From positions 3,410,001-3,474,000 of the forward strand of contig NZ_CP195106.1 of the NCBI RefSeq assembly GCF_051175385.1: 64,000 nucleotides of DNA. Direction: 5' to 3'. Under the pieces are notes generated by a model. It was not told the origin of the DNA. It searched no databases and saw nothing but the letters and a program-made list of their open reading frames with translations. This DNA is from Tundrisphaera lichenicola. GTDB taxonomy: Bacteria; Planctomycetota; Planctomycetia; Isosphaerales; Isosphaeraceae. Shown piece by piece: positions 18,876 through 30,679 of this stretch (positions are counted from its first letter, which is position 1; each line of letters opens with the position of its first letter). Both the position numbers and the translations under genes were made by a program.

Positions 18876-20765
18876 TCAGCGAGGGGCCGGCTCCTGCTCG
18901 GGAGCCGGCTCGATGACGAAGAGGGGCTCCGGGGGGCGGAAGTCCAGGACAACCCCCCGGGACGTCCCCCCGGCGTCGACGGTAACTTCCACCGCCCCTC
19001 GCCAGGGCTCGGCGGTCTTCTCGAAGAGTTCCGGGTGCTTCTCGAAGTCGATCCGCCCGCTCAGGCTATGAGGGTCTTCATAGCCGTCGTGCCCGGCCTT
19101 GAGTCCGTACTTGCCGGGCGGGAGCCCCGCCAGGCGGAACGTGCCGTCGGGGGCGACCTGGACATCTCGGACGACGATCCCACCATCGAAGGCGATGACC
19201 CAGATCATGCCGGCCATCTCGGGCGGGACATTGTCGACCCGGCCCTCGATCGCGGCCCCTTCGACGACGGCGAGGTCCAGCTTCCGACTCATCTCCCCCT
19301 TCTTCAGCTCGATCGGACCGACGACCGTCGAGGCGTGGCCGGGCTCCTCGAAGGTGAGGTACCAGGCCCCGGGCTTGAGCCCTTCGATGGCGAACATCCC
19401 GCCCGACCAGACTCTCGACCACTCGGCCTCGTAACCGCCCCGGATCGTGGTCCGCCCTCGCCGGACCGCGACGTTGACCGCATTCAGGTCCCTGAGCTTC
19501 TTCCAGGCACCGACGCGACCCCCTTCGACCGGCCTGCCGCCTCGGGTGACGATCCCGGAGACGCCGACCCTCTCTTCCCTGGCAAGATCCCCCTTCTCGC
19601 GGGCGAGCTTGACCACGATCCCCGACAGGTTCTGGTTGGCGGCGATCTTGCCGAGGAACAACTCCCCTTCCAGGTAGCCCTCGGCCGTGACGCCGATGTG
19701 ATACTCTTCCGCGATCCCTTCGTAGGTGATGCCGAACCGCCCGGGCTCGGACTGCTGGAATTCGCTCAGTCACCCGCGAAGCGAGGTCGTCCCGTCGGGC
19801 TCGTGCGTCACCATGCAGAGCCGGACCGAGTCGACCTCCACCGGCGCCCCGGTCTCGGCGTCGACGGCCGACGCGGAAATCGTGAAGGCCCGCCGGACTT
19901 CCAGCCGGAGATGATCCCGGTCGGCCCCGATCGGGAACGGCTTCGTCGCGAAGTAGTCGTTGGACATCAGGAGGATGGTCTTGGAATCCTTCCCGGCTCC
20001 CCCCACGATGAATCGGCCTTCCTCATCGGTGAAGACCTTGTTCTCATGGTCATAATCGGCCACGACCTCGACCTTGGGGGCGGGCTTGCCGTCCTGGTCG
20101 ACGACGACCCCCCGGATCGGGACCTCGTCTTCGAGCTTGATCTCGCCGAGATCGATCTCGGCCGTCCCCGGGACCGTCCGCCTCGACAGGCTCGTGCGGA
20201 CCTTGCTCGGCGCGGCGATCATCAGTTGCCCTTCCCCGGGCGGGAGGCCCGTCGAGACGAATCGCCCCTCGGCGTCGGCCTGGATGTCCCACTTGGCCTG
20301 GTCCGAGCTGATCGTGTGGCCCAGGACCCTCCGGTAGACCTCGATCGAGACCTTGGCCCCGGAGACCGGATGTCCGGCGGAGTCGACGACGTGCCCCACC
20401 AGCCGGGTGCCCGTGATCAGCGTGAGAGCCCCGAGGTCGTGACCACGACCCTCGAAGACGTGGACCGCGTCGCGACGCTCGCGGGCCAGCCCATCTGCCT
20501 CGAACCAGACGTCGACCGGCTTCTCGTCGGAGATCGGGCCGAGTTGGAATCGCCCCTCACCGTCCGACTGGGTCCGGCCGACCTCAACCCGCGCCGAGGT
20601 CCCCCAGGCCGAGCCCCAGACCGAGCCTCCGACCACCGGACGACCTTGAAGGTCCACCAGCCGGCCGACGATCATCCCCGATCGCCCCGGGTCATCCGCC
20701 CCGCTCACGCTCACCGCACAGCCCAGCAAGCTGACCAAACACCAGATACCAACCCGTCGATCCAT
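18876..20765 (-). pseudogene. Carboxypeptidase-regulatory-like domain protein interrupted by one in-frame TGA
   Basis: A single reading frame of 630 codons is broken only by TGA at 19772-19770. The upstream part (from the ATG at 20765, with GGAGGAG 7 nt before it) starts with a signal peptide (VGIWCLVSLLGCAVSVSG) and contains repeated beta-sandwich motifs (GRLVDLQGRPVVGGSV; HVVDSAGHPVSGAKVSI; GVVVDQDGKPAPKVEV). The frame resumes without shift after the TGA (LSEFQQSEPGRFGITYEGIA) and carries more such domains to 18876 (FRLAGLPPGKYGLKAGHDGY). A TGG-to-TGA change or a sequencing error is the simplest reading. If translated separately, the pieces run 20765-19770 and about 19661-18876. Function unknown; such proteins are usually surface or periplasmic. 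Confidence 0.8.
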
Positions 20766-20946
20766 CGGCCGCTCCTCCCATCTGGCCATCCCGAACCGAG
20801 CGGCTCGAACGGGCCGCCGGTTCGGCTCATCATGGACATTTGTCGGAGGTTTGGCAACCCGATTCTCGGGCGGTGGATCGAGTTGAGGGGGTCGTCGATG
20901 GGGATCGACGGATCCGCCCTCGGGTCGATCGAGGCGGTTCGGTCGA

Positions 20947-21255
20947 TCAGCCGCCGCCGCCCGTCTTGGGGCGTTTTGTGGAGGGGGTCACCGCCGGGCC
21001 GACGGACTTCCGCCGGGCGGTAATCTTCCCCACGGGGCCGATCTCGGGCTTCGATTTCCGGGTGGCCGGGCGATCGGTCTCGGGAGACTTCGACGCCCTG
21101 GCTTCCTCCAGGTCGCGGGCGATCGCCTGGGCGGTCTCATCCAGCTTGCGCTCGGGGCGCTGACTCGGCGGCTTGCGTTTCGGAATGGCAGGAGACTCCT
21201 CAAAAGAACGAGAAAGTTCCAGTATGGCGGCGGAGCAGCGCACCGACAACGGCAA
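20947..21255 (-). CDS. Small basic hypothetical protein downstream of the methyltransferase, start uncertain
   Basis: This open frame lies 24 bp after the methyltransferase stop. The convincing part is its last 79 codons, rich in Lys, Arg, Pro and Glu (KRKPPSQRPERKLDETAQ; KPEIGPVGKITARRK), hydrophilic and probably disordered. No ATG or GTG fits. A TTG at 21255 has no ribosome-binding site, whereas GAGGAG sits 9 nt before an ATT at 21186 that would give a protein beginning with fMet-Pro-Lys-Arg-Lys. Rare AUU initiation is therefore possible. No family is recognised. Confidence 0.35.
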   Translation of the reverse strand: MPLSVRCSAAILELSRSFEESPAIPKRKPPSQRPERKLDETAQAIARDLEEARASKSPETDRPATRKSKPEIGPVGKITARRKSVGPAVTPSTKRPKTGGGG

Positions 21256-21279
21256 GTGCCCGAACCGAATCGGTTGACC

Positions 21280-22254
21280 TCACTCGAAGAACCGAAATCG
21301 ACTCGACTCCAGATATTCCTCGATGTTGTCGATGGCGATCCATCGGAGATGGAGGGCTTCTGCGACAGCCCCCGTGGTGTTCGATCCGGCGAAAGGATCG
21401 AGGACGATGTCACCCTCATCGGTGACGAGTTTCAGGAAGAACTCGGGGAGGGCCGCCGGAAAACGGGCCGGGTGGATCTTCCGGCCAGCCTCCTTGCAAC
21501 GACGGGTATAAACGTCATTGGCGGCATTGTTGCCGAGTCGAAGCATCTCGCCCGGGGTCTCATCCTCGACCACATTGGGAGGTATCGAACCTCCGGCGGC
21601 GATCTCGCTGAAGCTTGACGTGATGTTGTGTCCCGAGGGTCGAACCTTCGCGTTTAGTCCTCGACGGTTCAGCCTCTCCATGTCCTTACTATAGGGCCGG
21701 AGGACATGTCGATTATTCGCCTTGGGCCATGGGGTCTTCGAGAGCCACCAGACATATTCGACGGAATCGCGAAGCCGAATCCGACGGACCGTGACCCATT
21801 CGGCCGGGACTGGCATCTTGGCCGGGTTGTACCAGAAACATTCCTGGGCCAACGAGAATCCGACCGCATCGACTAATTCGATCAACAGCTTGTAATGATA
21901 GAGCGAACGTGTGGGAGTCCCGGGATTATAGCTCCCGCCGATATTAAGGATCAGACTCCCGTCCGGGGCAAGGACCCGGAAGATCTCCCTCCCGAACTCG
22001 ACGAACCAGGCCACGTAATCGGCCTTGTCGGCATTGCCGTACTCTTTTTTGAAGTGGAGAGCATAGGGCGGCGAGGTGACGACCGCGTTGACCGAGTCAT
22101 CGGGCAGAGCCTTGAGGACGGAGAGCGAATCTGCTAGATAAGCATCGCCGAAGGCCGTGCTGTAATATGGCGAGAAGCCCGGCACTTCGAGTCTGCCTCG
22201 GCCGTGGAAGACGAAGCGACCCTGCGCGGTCCCCGGACTCCGTTCGCTACTCAT
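21280..22254 (-). CDS. Site-specific DNA methyltransferase (N4-cytosine/N6-adenine type)
   Basis: 324 residues. The catalytic motif TSPPYALHFKKEYG comes early (about residue 60) and the AdoMet-binding motif DPFAGSNTTGAVAE near the C-terminus, the motif order of beta-class amino-methyltransferases. SPPY favours N4-cytosine, but N6-adenine is not excluded. The target-recognition part lies between (about 130-260: FWYNPAKMPVPAEWV; RPSGHNITSSFSEI). It is divergent from a gene for an HTH protein with a PD-(D/E)XK-like C-terminal domain, 70 bp away, so the pair is probably a type II restriction-modification system. Its promoter overlaps a perfect palindrome. Confidence 0.93.
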   Translation of the reverse strand: MSSERSPGTAQGRFVFHGRGRLEVPGFSPYYSTAFGDAYLADSLSVLKALPDDSVNAVVTSPPYALHFKKEYGNADKADYVAWFVEFGREIFRVLAPDGSLILNIGGSYNPGTPTRSLYHYKLLIELVDAVGFSLAQECFWYNPAKMPVPAEWVTVRRIRLRDSVEYVWWLSKTPWPKANNRHVLRPYSKDMERLNRRGLNAKVRPSGHNITSSFSEIAAGGSIPPNVVEDETPGEMLRLGNNAANDVYTRRCKEAGRKIHPARFPAALPEFFLKLVTDEGDIVLDPFAGSNTTGAVAEALHLRWIAIDNIEEYLESSRFRFFE

Positions 22255-22308
22255 CGTGCCCCCCGTACTGCCTGACGCTCCCGTCCGTAGAACTTCAGCA
22301 TCGAAACT

Positions 22309-22337
22309 AGTCTAGTCGAGCAAGTTGACATTGTCAA
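22309..22337 (-). promoter_or_regulatory. Promoter of the methyltransferase gene
   Basis: On the minus strand TTGACA (22337-22332) matches the -35 consensus perfectly and is followed after 17 bp by TAGACT (22314-22309), four of six bases of the -10 consensus. Transcription would start near 22302, about 48 nt before the ATG. A second palindrome, ACTAG-T-CTAGT (22306-22316), covers the -10 box. Confidence 0.65.
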
Positions 22338-22338
22338 C
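22324..22338. promoter_or_regulatory. Perfect palindrome, likely operator of the HTH-nuclease
   Basis: GTTGACA-T-TGTCAAC is a perfect 7+1+7 palindrome. It covers the -35 box of the methyltransferase promoter and the possible TTG starts (22325, 22331) of the divergent HTH-nuclease gene. A protein bound here would block the methyltransferase promoter and could also block translation or transcription of the nuclease. The HTH domain of the adjacent gene is the natural candidate to bind it. Confidence 0.6.
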
Positions 22339-23272
22339 CAATTTTCCCGACGGTGAAGGCTCCGATTGGATCTCCCAGGCGGAGGCGGCCCGGCTTCGCG
22401 GCGTCTCGCGGCAAGCCATCTCCAAGATGATTCGCGCGGGGCGACTTCGGGGCTTTGAAGTTGGAGGCCATGTCCTCGTCAGCCGTCCCGAGGTTATGGG
22501 CCTCCACCCGAATCCCGCCATCACGACTCAAGATCGACCCGACGAGGCCGGGAGGTTCATATCGGCTTTCGAGAAACTCCATCCGGAAATCAGGGCCGAA
22601 ATACTCCGCCGACTCAGGGAACGATATCCAATTCATCCGTTCGAGTCGAAGCTGGGGGCTTCCGCCGAGGTCATCCTGGAATCGCTCGACCGCTCGGGGC
22701 CATTGACGATCCGAGGCCTCAAGGGAGTCCTTGCCGAGTCGGCATTTGATGTGAACGTCGCGAACCGACTCGAAGGATGGCAAAGCCTGCCGACCCCGAA
22801 GGACCCGCCCTACGACTTCTTGCTCGATGACGGTCACGGTCCCATTAAAGTCCAGGTCAAGTTACAGAGGTCAAAAGCGGGTCGCCCGATGCTAGCGAGC
22901 GAGGGCAACCGCCATTTTTCGCCGGACATGTACGTCGTCGAGACGCAGCGGACTCGTGGCGGCAAAACCAGAGAGGGTGCGGACACTCGCCCTTACCGAT
23001 TTGGAGAGTTCGACATTCTGGTCGTGGCGATGCAGGCTTCCACCGGAGACTGGAAACATTTTCTCTATACTGTGGCCAATTGGTTAATCCCTCGTCCGGA
23101 CGATGCGAGCTTGCTTTTGAAGTTCCAACCAGTCTCCCGGGTGCCCAATGAGGATTGGACTGACGATCTCCCGAAATGCATCTCATGGTTTAGGTCGGGT
23201 GTGAAGAAGACGATCGCTGTTCAGGTCGGCACTTCTACCAATCCGGGGGCAGGGTCTTCGAATCACGGCTAG
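22325..23272 (+). CDS. HTH domain fused to a PD-(D/E)XK-like domain, putative restriction endonuclease
   Basis: 315 residues from a TTG; a stop at 22313 limits the start to the TTG at 22325 or 22331. Residues 15-65 are a helix-turn-helix of the excisionase/MerR type (QAEAARLRGVSRQAISKMIR, then GFEVGGHVLVSRPEVM). The C-terminal half has a PD-(D/E)XK-like core: AFDVNVANRLEGWQ, then YDFLLDDG and, ten residues later, KVQVKLQRSK, with a late FGEFDILVVAMQ strand. Divergence from a DNA methyltransferase makes a type II endonuclease with built-in transcriptional control the best guess. The recognition site is unknown. Direct homology to a characterised enzyme is not evident. Confidence 0.7.
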   Translation: MTLSTNFPDGEGSDWISQAEAARLRGVSRQAISKMIRAGRLRGFEVGGHVLVSRPEVMGLHPNPAITTQDRPDEAGRFISAFEKLHPEIRAEILRRLRERYPIHPFESKLGASAEVILESLDRSGPLTIRGLKGVLAESAFDVNVANRLEGWQSLPTPKDPPYDFLLDDGHGPIKVQVKLQRSKAGRPMLASEGNRHFSPDMYVVETQRTRGGKTREGADTRPYRFGEFDILVVAMQASTGDWKHFLYTVANWLIPRPDDASLLLKFQPVSRVPNEDWTDDLPKCISWFRSGVKKTIAVQVGTSTNPGAGSSNHG

Positions 23273-23273
23273 C

Positions 23274-23837
23274 CTATCCTCTGAAGATCGCATCCACCGC
23301 GATCCGCCATCCTGGCGCGGCGGGCTCGGCGTCGGCGACATCTCCTCGGGCGAAGATGGTCGGGTGGGAGGGATCGGCGGGCCGGTAAGCGTGGATCGAC
23401 TCGGCCACGGGGTCTACGTCCCAGACGACCAGGGAACCGGCTTCGAAGTAGTCGAGTCGCTTGGCGGCCATCTCAATCTCGGCGGCGGGGCCGTGGTCGC
23501 TCTCGCTCCGGACCTCGACGGCGAAGGTCGGCGGTCCGTCGATCCATCGCATCTCGTTCGCCGGGAATGGTCCGAAGTAGTAGGAAACGTCGGGCATGAA
23601 GGACTCTCGGCCGGATGACAGCTCCGGGACGCCGAACGTCATGCCGTCCGTGTACGCTTCACCCCGACCGTTGGCCTCGGCGTAATCATCCAGGCTCCGG
23701 AAGATCCGAGCAGCAACCCGAGCCGGACGACGACCTGTACCCATGAACCGAACGATCCGCCCGCCAATCAGCTCGGCCTTGCCTTCCACGTCGTACAGGT
23801 CTTCGAGGGTGGCTCGCGTTTCGGAGGAATGGGGCAT
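23274..23837 (-). CDS. Uma2 family (DUF820) PD-(D/E)XK-like nuclease
   Basis: 187 residues. Typical Uma2 features: YDVEGKAELIGGRIVRFM at the N-terminus, FMPDVSYYFGP, PPTFAVEVRSESD (the D...ExK-like strand, here ending ExR) and the Lys of AAKRLDYFEAGSLVVWDVDP. These proteins are abundant in planctomycetes and cyanobacteria; their biological role is unknown, with links to mobile DNA suggested. GGAGGA lies 7-8 nt before the ATG. The gene is convergent with the HTH-nuclease; the two ends almost touch. Confidence 0.92.
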   Translation of the reverse strand: MPHSSETRATLEDLYDVEGKAELIGGRIVRFMGTGRRPARVAARIFRSLDDYAEANGRGEAYTDGMTFGVPELSSGRESFMPDVSYYFGPFPANEMRWIDGPPTFAVEVRSESDHGPAAEIEMAAKRLDYFEAGSLVVWDVDPVAESIHAYRPADPSHPTIFARGDVADAEPAAPGWRIAVDAIFRG

Positions 23838-23904
23838 GAGGATTCCTCCGGGCGGGATTCGAGAGTCCGATGGTCAGCTCGTCCTATTCCATGATAGGGG
23901 ACGG

Positions 23905-27135
<3,231 letters not shown>

Positions 27136-27426
27136 GGGCGTGTCTCTCGGTCTTCCTCGCTCGGGCGATCGGTCGGCGCGCATGGCGAGCCGCGCACGGC
27201 CCCTCGGAGCGGCCCGAATGGGTGGCGCGGCCCGGAAAATTTCACGATTCTAGCCAGGAAACTACTTCATCGGCAAGGCCGGGTGAAGGATCACCTTCTT
27301 CGTCGGGTACCCCTCCCGAGTTCGGTGTCGCCGAAGGACGATTCTCGCACAGGGCTTTCCCCGCCGAGAGGACTGCCGAAGTCCCTGGAGTGCGGAAGCT
27401 TGATTCCGCCTTGAGCCTCGATCGAA

Positions 27427-28701
27427 TCACTCGGGGTTCGCCAGATCGCCGGGTTCGAGCCCATCGGGCAACGCCTTCAGGTAGGGGCCGAGCAGTTCGC
27501 CATACGTCCTCGGCAGCCGACCTCGCTCGATCTCGAAGGCCCGCTCGGCCGACATCAAGGCGAGACGATCGAACGTCCCCGGCTCGGCGTCGACGAGTGC
27601 CTGGATGCTGCGGCTGAAGGGGTTGAGAGACTCCAGCACCGAGTTCCTGGCCCAGGCGTCGAGCGCCTCGGGCGTGATCGACCGGACCGCCGGCGGGGTC
27701 TGGGCGTCATGGTCGTAGATCATGTTTTGGGGGAACGGCATCCGGGGCCGGAGGGCCGGGGGCCTATCGGACTGGGCGAGGTATCCGGCGGTGATCAGAC
27801 GGAGGACGCGGGCCGATCGTTCGGGCTCACGCCGGAGGAACCGATGGATCCAGCGACCCGCGGCGAACTGGTTGTACCAGTTCACGTTCGAGTAAGGCCC
27901 GGTGTCGCTCAGTTGTGACCAGCGGTCGGTGTCGTTCATGGCGTCCAGGGCAGAGAAATATTCGGCGCGGACCATCTCCGAGGCCGGCAAGGTCATCGCC
28001 CGGCACTCCTCGACATCGACGGTCGCCCGGCGCAACAGGTCGGCCGTCATGCCCGGGCTCCCGATCCAGGCCTCGACCCGCGGGCGGGATTGCCGCAGGA
28101 AGTCGGTGCCGATCAGCCGCTGGATCGCCCCGCCATGCCGCCCGACGTGGCGGCTGGCACGGAGTACGGCCCGATACATCCGCCAGGCCCCGGCGAGGTC
28201 GCCCGACTCTTCGAGGCGGGAGGCTTCCAGGAGGGCCAGTCGGACGTAGGGGCGAATCCGTTGCAACGGCTCCTGGTCGGATCTCATCCGCAACGCCTCG
28301 GGCTGGAGGAGCAGCGAATCGGGCCGGTCGTTCGCCGGCAGCCAGGCCTCCAGCGCCTTTCGGTGCTCCTCGGCCCATCGGCGGGTCTCCGCGTCCGCCA
28401 CGGACCAGTCGCTCAGCTTGTAGTCCGCGAGATGGAAGTCGCCAAACTTCGCGACGACCTCGCGATAGCCCACCATCGCGTTATCGGCATCGGGCACCTC
28501 GACCCGTCCGTACTTCGCCAGGTCGAACGGTTCGGGGGCATCGGGGAGCCGCCAGAGGCAGAGCGAGTGCCATCCGTAGGCACCCGTCATCAGGAGGATA
28601 ATCAGATAGAGGAATACCAGGGCCCGACGCTTCCAGCCCTTCGTCCGCTCCAGCAAGATCAGCGGGGCAGTCATCAGTTCGGCCAGGCTCGGCTTGTCCA
28701 T
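27427..28701 (-). CDS. Membrane-anchored hypothetical protein
   Basis: 424 residues from the ATG at 28701 (AGGGGC about 7 nt before it), which starts just ahead of the only transmembrane helix (ALVFLYLIILLMTGAYGWHS, about 27-46). The remainder is soluble, alpha-helical and rich in Arg, Leu and Glu, with possible helical-repeat character (LALLEASRLEESGDLAGAWR). This pattern, one helix plus a long region about exam-like residues such as LPRTYGELLGPYLKALPDG near the C-terminus, is common in planctomycete proteins of unknown function. No catalytic motif is seen. It stands alone, 290 bp downstream of carB on the same strand. Confidence 0.75.
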   Translation of the reverse strand: MDKPSLAELMTAPLILLERTKGWKRRALVFLYLIILLMTGAYGWHSLCLWRLPDAPEPFDLAKYGRVEVPDADNAMVGYREVVAKFGDFHLADYKLSDWSVADAETRRWAEEHRKALEAWLPANDRPDSLLLQPEALRMRSDQEPLQRIRPYVRLALLEASRLEESGDLAGAWRMYRAVLRASRHVGRHGGAIQRLIGTDFLRQSRPRVEAWIGSPGMTADLLRRATVDVEECRAMTLPASEMVRAEYFSALDAMNDTDRWSQLSDTGPYSNVNWYNQFAAGRWIHRFLRREPERSARVLRLITAGYLAQSDRPPALRPRMPFPQNMIYDHDAQTPPAVRSITPEALDAWARNSVLESLNPFSRSIQALVDAEPGTFDRLALMSAERAFEIERGRLPRTYGELLGPYLKALPDGLEPGDLANPE

Positions 28702-29045
28702 CGAATTGCCCCTGAGAATGGTTTGCCGTGCCAAGCATAGCCGGGCGGCAAATCTGGGACAAGAGTAAGAGGGTGGGCGATCCGGCCACGAGTTGCCGTC
28801 GCTCTCCTCGGACATCGTCGGCTGGTTCCGATCCTACGGATATCGTCAGGCCCGACCGGAAATTGTCCAACTATGGAGGCATGGCGATCGTCAAAATGCA
28901 CCCGATCCACGAGAATGCGATACCCCTTCCGCCTGCGGGACTGGAAAGAATCCTGGAAGAAGTGTGTTCGGACCGCCCCGGATTCCGCGATTCTCTCCGG
29001 GAACGGTCTCGGTCTGGATCTCGTCGATCCGATGGCGGGGAGTCG

Positions 29046-29351
29046 AAACGAAGCCATTTTTCCTCCCCCATGTCGGATCGAACCCATTCTCGCTGCCGGA
29101 ACGAAGCCACTATCCACTGCCGGAACGAAGCCACTTTTCGCCCGGATCGAACCCATGATCGGGCCTGGTCGCCGGCTGGGTGGCAGGGGTAAGCGGCAGC
29201 TTACCCCGGATTCGACGATACTCCCGGGGTAAGCCGGCGCTTATCCCTGCCACCCGGACATCGGAACGAAGCCACTTTCCACCGTCAAAACGAAGCCACC
29301 TCCCACCGGGAATCGAACCCATGATCGACGGTCGGCGCGAGAACGAAGCCA
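29046..29351 (+). repeat. Degenerate direct repeat, consensus RAWCGAASCCA, nine copies
   Basis: Copies begin at 29046, 29075, 29098, 29122, 29144, 29263, 29287, 29310 and 29341. They alternate between GGAACGAAGCCA(CTTT) and GGATCGAACCCA(TGAT). Spacing is about 22-31 bp except where the inverted doublet is inserted. Similar sequences (AACGAACCCAAGCTC) occur twice at 40692-40782. Confidence 0.8.
29178..29255. repeat. REP-like inverted doublet (32-bp arms)
   Basis: Arms 29178-29209 and 29224-29255 are reverse complements with few mismatches. Each arm contains its own hairpin: GGGGTAAGC, 4 bp, GCTTACCCC on the left and a near copy on the right. It lies within the nine-copy direct repeat and separates copies five and six. 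Confidence 0.85.
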
Positions 29352-29470
29352 CTTTCCGCCCGGGTCGGGACTCTCGGAAGGATCCCGGGCCCGGTTCGGT
29401 TTATCCGTCCTTGCGCCTCTCTCATCGCTTCGCGGGTCGTGTTGGACCGGTCTCGAAGGGGCCGGGGGGC

Positions 29471-30556
29471 TCAGTAGCGGAGGACCGCCGCGATCTTCTG
29501 GTGGAGGTCGAGGACTCCGGGCTCGTAGAAGAAGACTTCGCCGCCATCGGCCATGACGTTCTCGATCAGTTCATCGACCGCGTCGTCCATGGCCGCCGCC
29601 CCCTGGCCGCTGTACGGGAGCAGTTGGTCGCCTTCGGGGTTGAGGTCGGCGGGATAGGTGTAGTCGGTCTCGACCAGCAAGGTCTGGCAGCGCTTCTCGA
29701 AGCCCGCCCGCCAGACCTGGGCGATCCCCGAGGCGTGCCGGTTCGCGCTCACGGCCTCGCCCAGCCGGACCAGGGCCTGGGTCCGCTTTCGGGTGGCCCC
29801 CGCCTGGAAGGCCGGCCAGACCAGCTTGCCGAGATCCCTGGGATTCGGCTCGTCGTAGCTGCCGGCCACCAGGCCGACGATCGCGTCGGGGTCCTTGGTG
29901 ACTCCCTGGAAGAACGCGAGATAGCGATCGACTCCGACGACGACCAGGGGGAGCGGGTCTTCCTTCTGGACCACCGCCAGGGCATCGTCGACTTTCTGGA
30001 AGAACTGCCGATGGGCCTCGTCCCTCGCGGCGGATCGATTGATCCCCTGCCCTCCCGGCAGCTTCGAGGCACCGCCCGGGCCCTTGTGGGTCATCGGGAA
30101 CGGTTTGATGATGTCCTCGGTCAGGACGTTGGTCGTCGCGTCGTACAACCGCGTCGGCTTCTCGGTCAGCACGAGGACCCGGTACCTCGGGGCCCGGTTG
30201 AGGGCGAAGACCAGGTCTCGCGTCGCGAACGTCTCGTCGATCGCGAATCGGGGCTTCACCCGGAACGGGACCGTGATCGCCGTCGCGACGCCCTTCCCCA
30301 CGAAGAGGGCCAGGCCGTCGAGCATGTGCTCCCAGTCCAGCCGGTCGACCAGCGCGTTCAGGCTCTTGACCAGGGGGGCGACCTCTCGGGGCTTGAACTC
30401 GGCGGCGAGGCGCTCCAGCCCCTTCGCGACCAGATTCTTGACGACGATCCGGTCCTTCTGATTCGCCGGTGCCGTCCGATGCGTGGGGGCCAGCAAGGAA
30501 AGGGACGGATAGTTCTTGTGCCCCTGAATGCGCCTCAATTCAGTCCGAGAGATCAT
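29471..30556 (-). CDS. baeRF-type protein (bacterial archaeo-eukaryotic release factor-like family)
   Basis: 361 residues, soluble, no signal. The order of motifs (NYPSLSLLAPTHRTAP, RYRVLVLTEKPTRLYD, LPLVVVGVDRYLAFFQ, GIAQVWRAGFEKRCQTLLVE, and YSGQGAAAMDDAVDELIENV) fits the baeRF proteins, relatives of eRF1/Pelota/Vms1 proposed to act on ribosomes or peptidyl-tRNA, with the eL30-like domain at the C-terminus. A GGQ triplet occurs in LPGGQGINRS (about residue 165), in the middle-domain loop. Whether it is the catalytic GGQ of eRF1 or chance cannot be told. Stand-alone gene. Confidence 0.75.
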   Translation of the reverse strand: MISRTELRRIQGHKNYPSLSLLAPTHRTAPANQKDRIVVKNLVAKGLERLAAEFKPREVAPLVKSLNALVDRLDWEHMLDGLALFVGKGVATAITVPFRVKPRFAIDETFATRDLVFALNRAPRYRVLVLTEKPTRLYDATTNVLTEDIIKPFPMTHKGPGGASKLPGGQGINRSAARDEAHRQFFQKVDDALAVVQKEDPLPLVVVGVDRYLAFFQGVTKDPDAIVGLVAGSYDEPNPRDLGKLVWPAFQAGATRKRTQALVRLGEAVSANRHASGIAQVWRAGFEKRCQTLLVETDYTYPADLNPEGDQLLPYSGQGAAAMDDAVDELIENVMADGGEVFFYEPGVLDLHQKIAAVLRY

Positions 30557-30679
30557 GATCCGGCCTTCTTTCGTCCCGGGAGCGAGGAGGTGAGGAATCG
30601 AAGGATGTTAGCCCGGTGGATGCGAGGTGGCAATGTCCGCCCGAGAGTGATCGTTCAGGTCCCCGGGTGGCCCCGAGCC

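Larger units (their letters stand above)
28702..29470. other. 769-bp gene-free region made mainly of repeats
   Basis: The left part (28702-29040) shows no gene. From 29046 a degenerate 11-12-bp direct repeat and an inverted REP-like doublet fill the space. The several short frames here follow the repeats and are not credible genes. Confidence 0.6.

Noticed and set aside
19770..19772. Selenocysteine codon
   Set aside because: No SECIS-like hairpin noticed right after the TGA, and the surrounding protein family is not a redox enzyme; a nonsense change is simpler.
29046..29351. tRNA gene, suggested by GGTTCGATTCC-like strings on the minus strand
   Set aside because: No acceptor stem, D-arm or anticodon arm can be folded; the strings are units of the nine-copy repeat.
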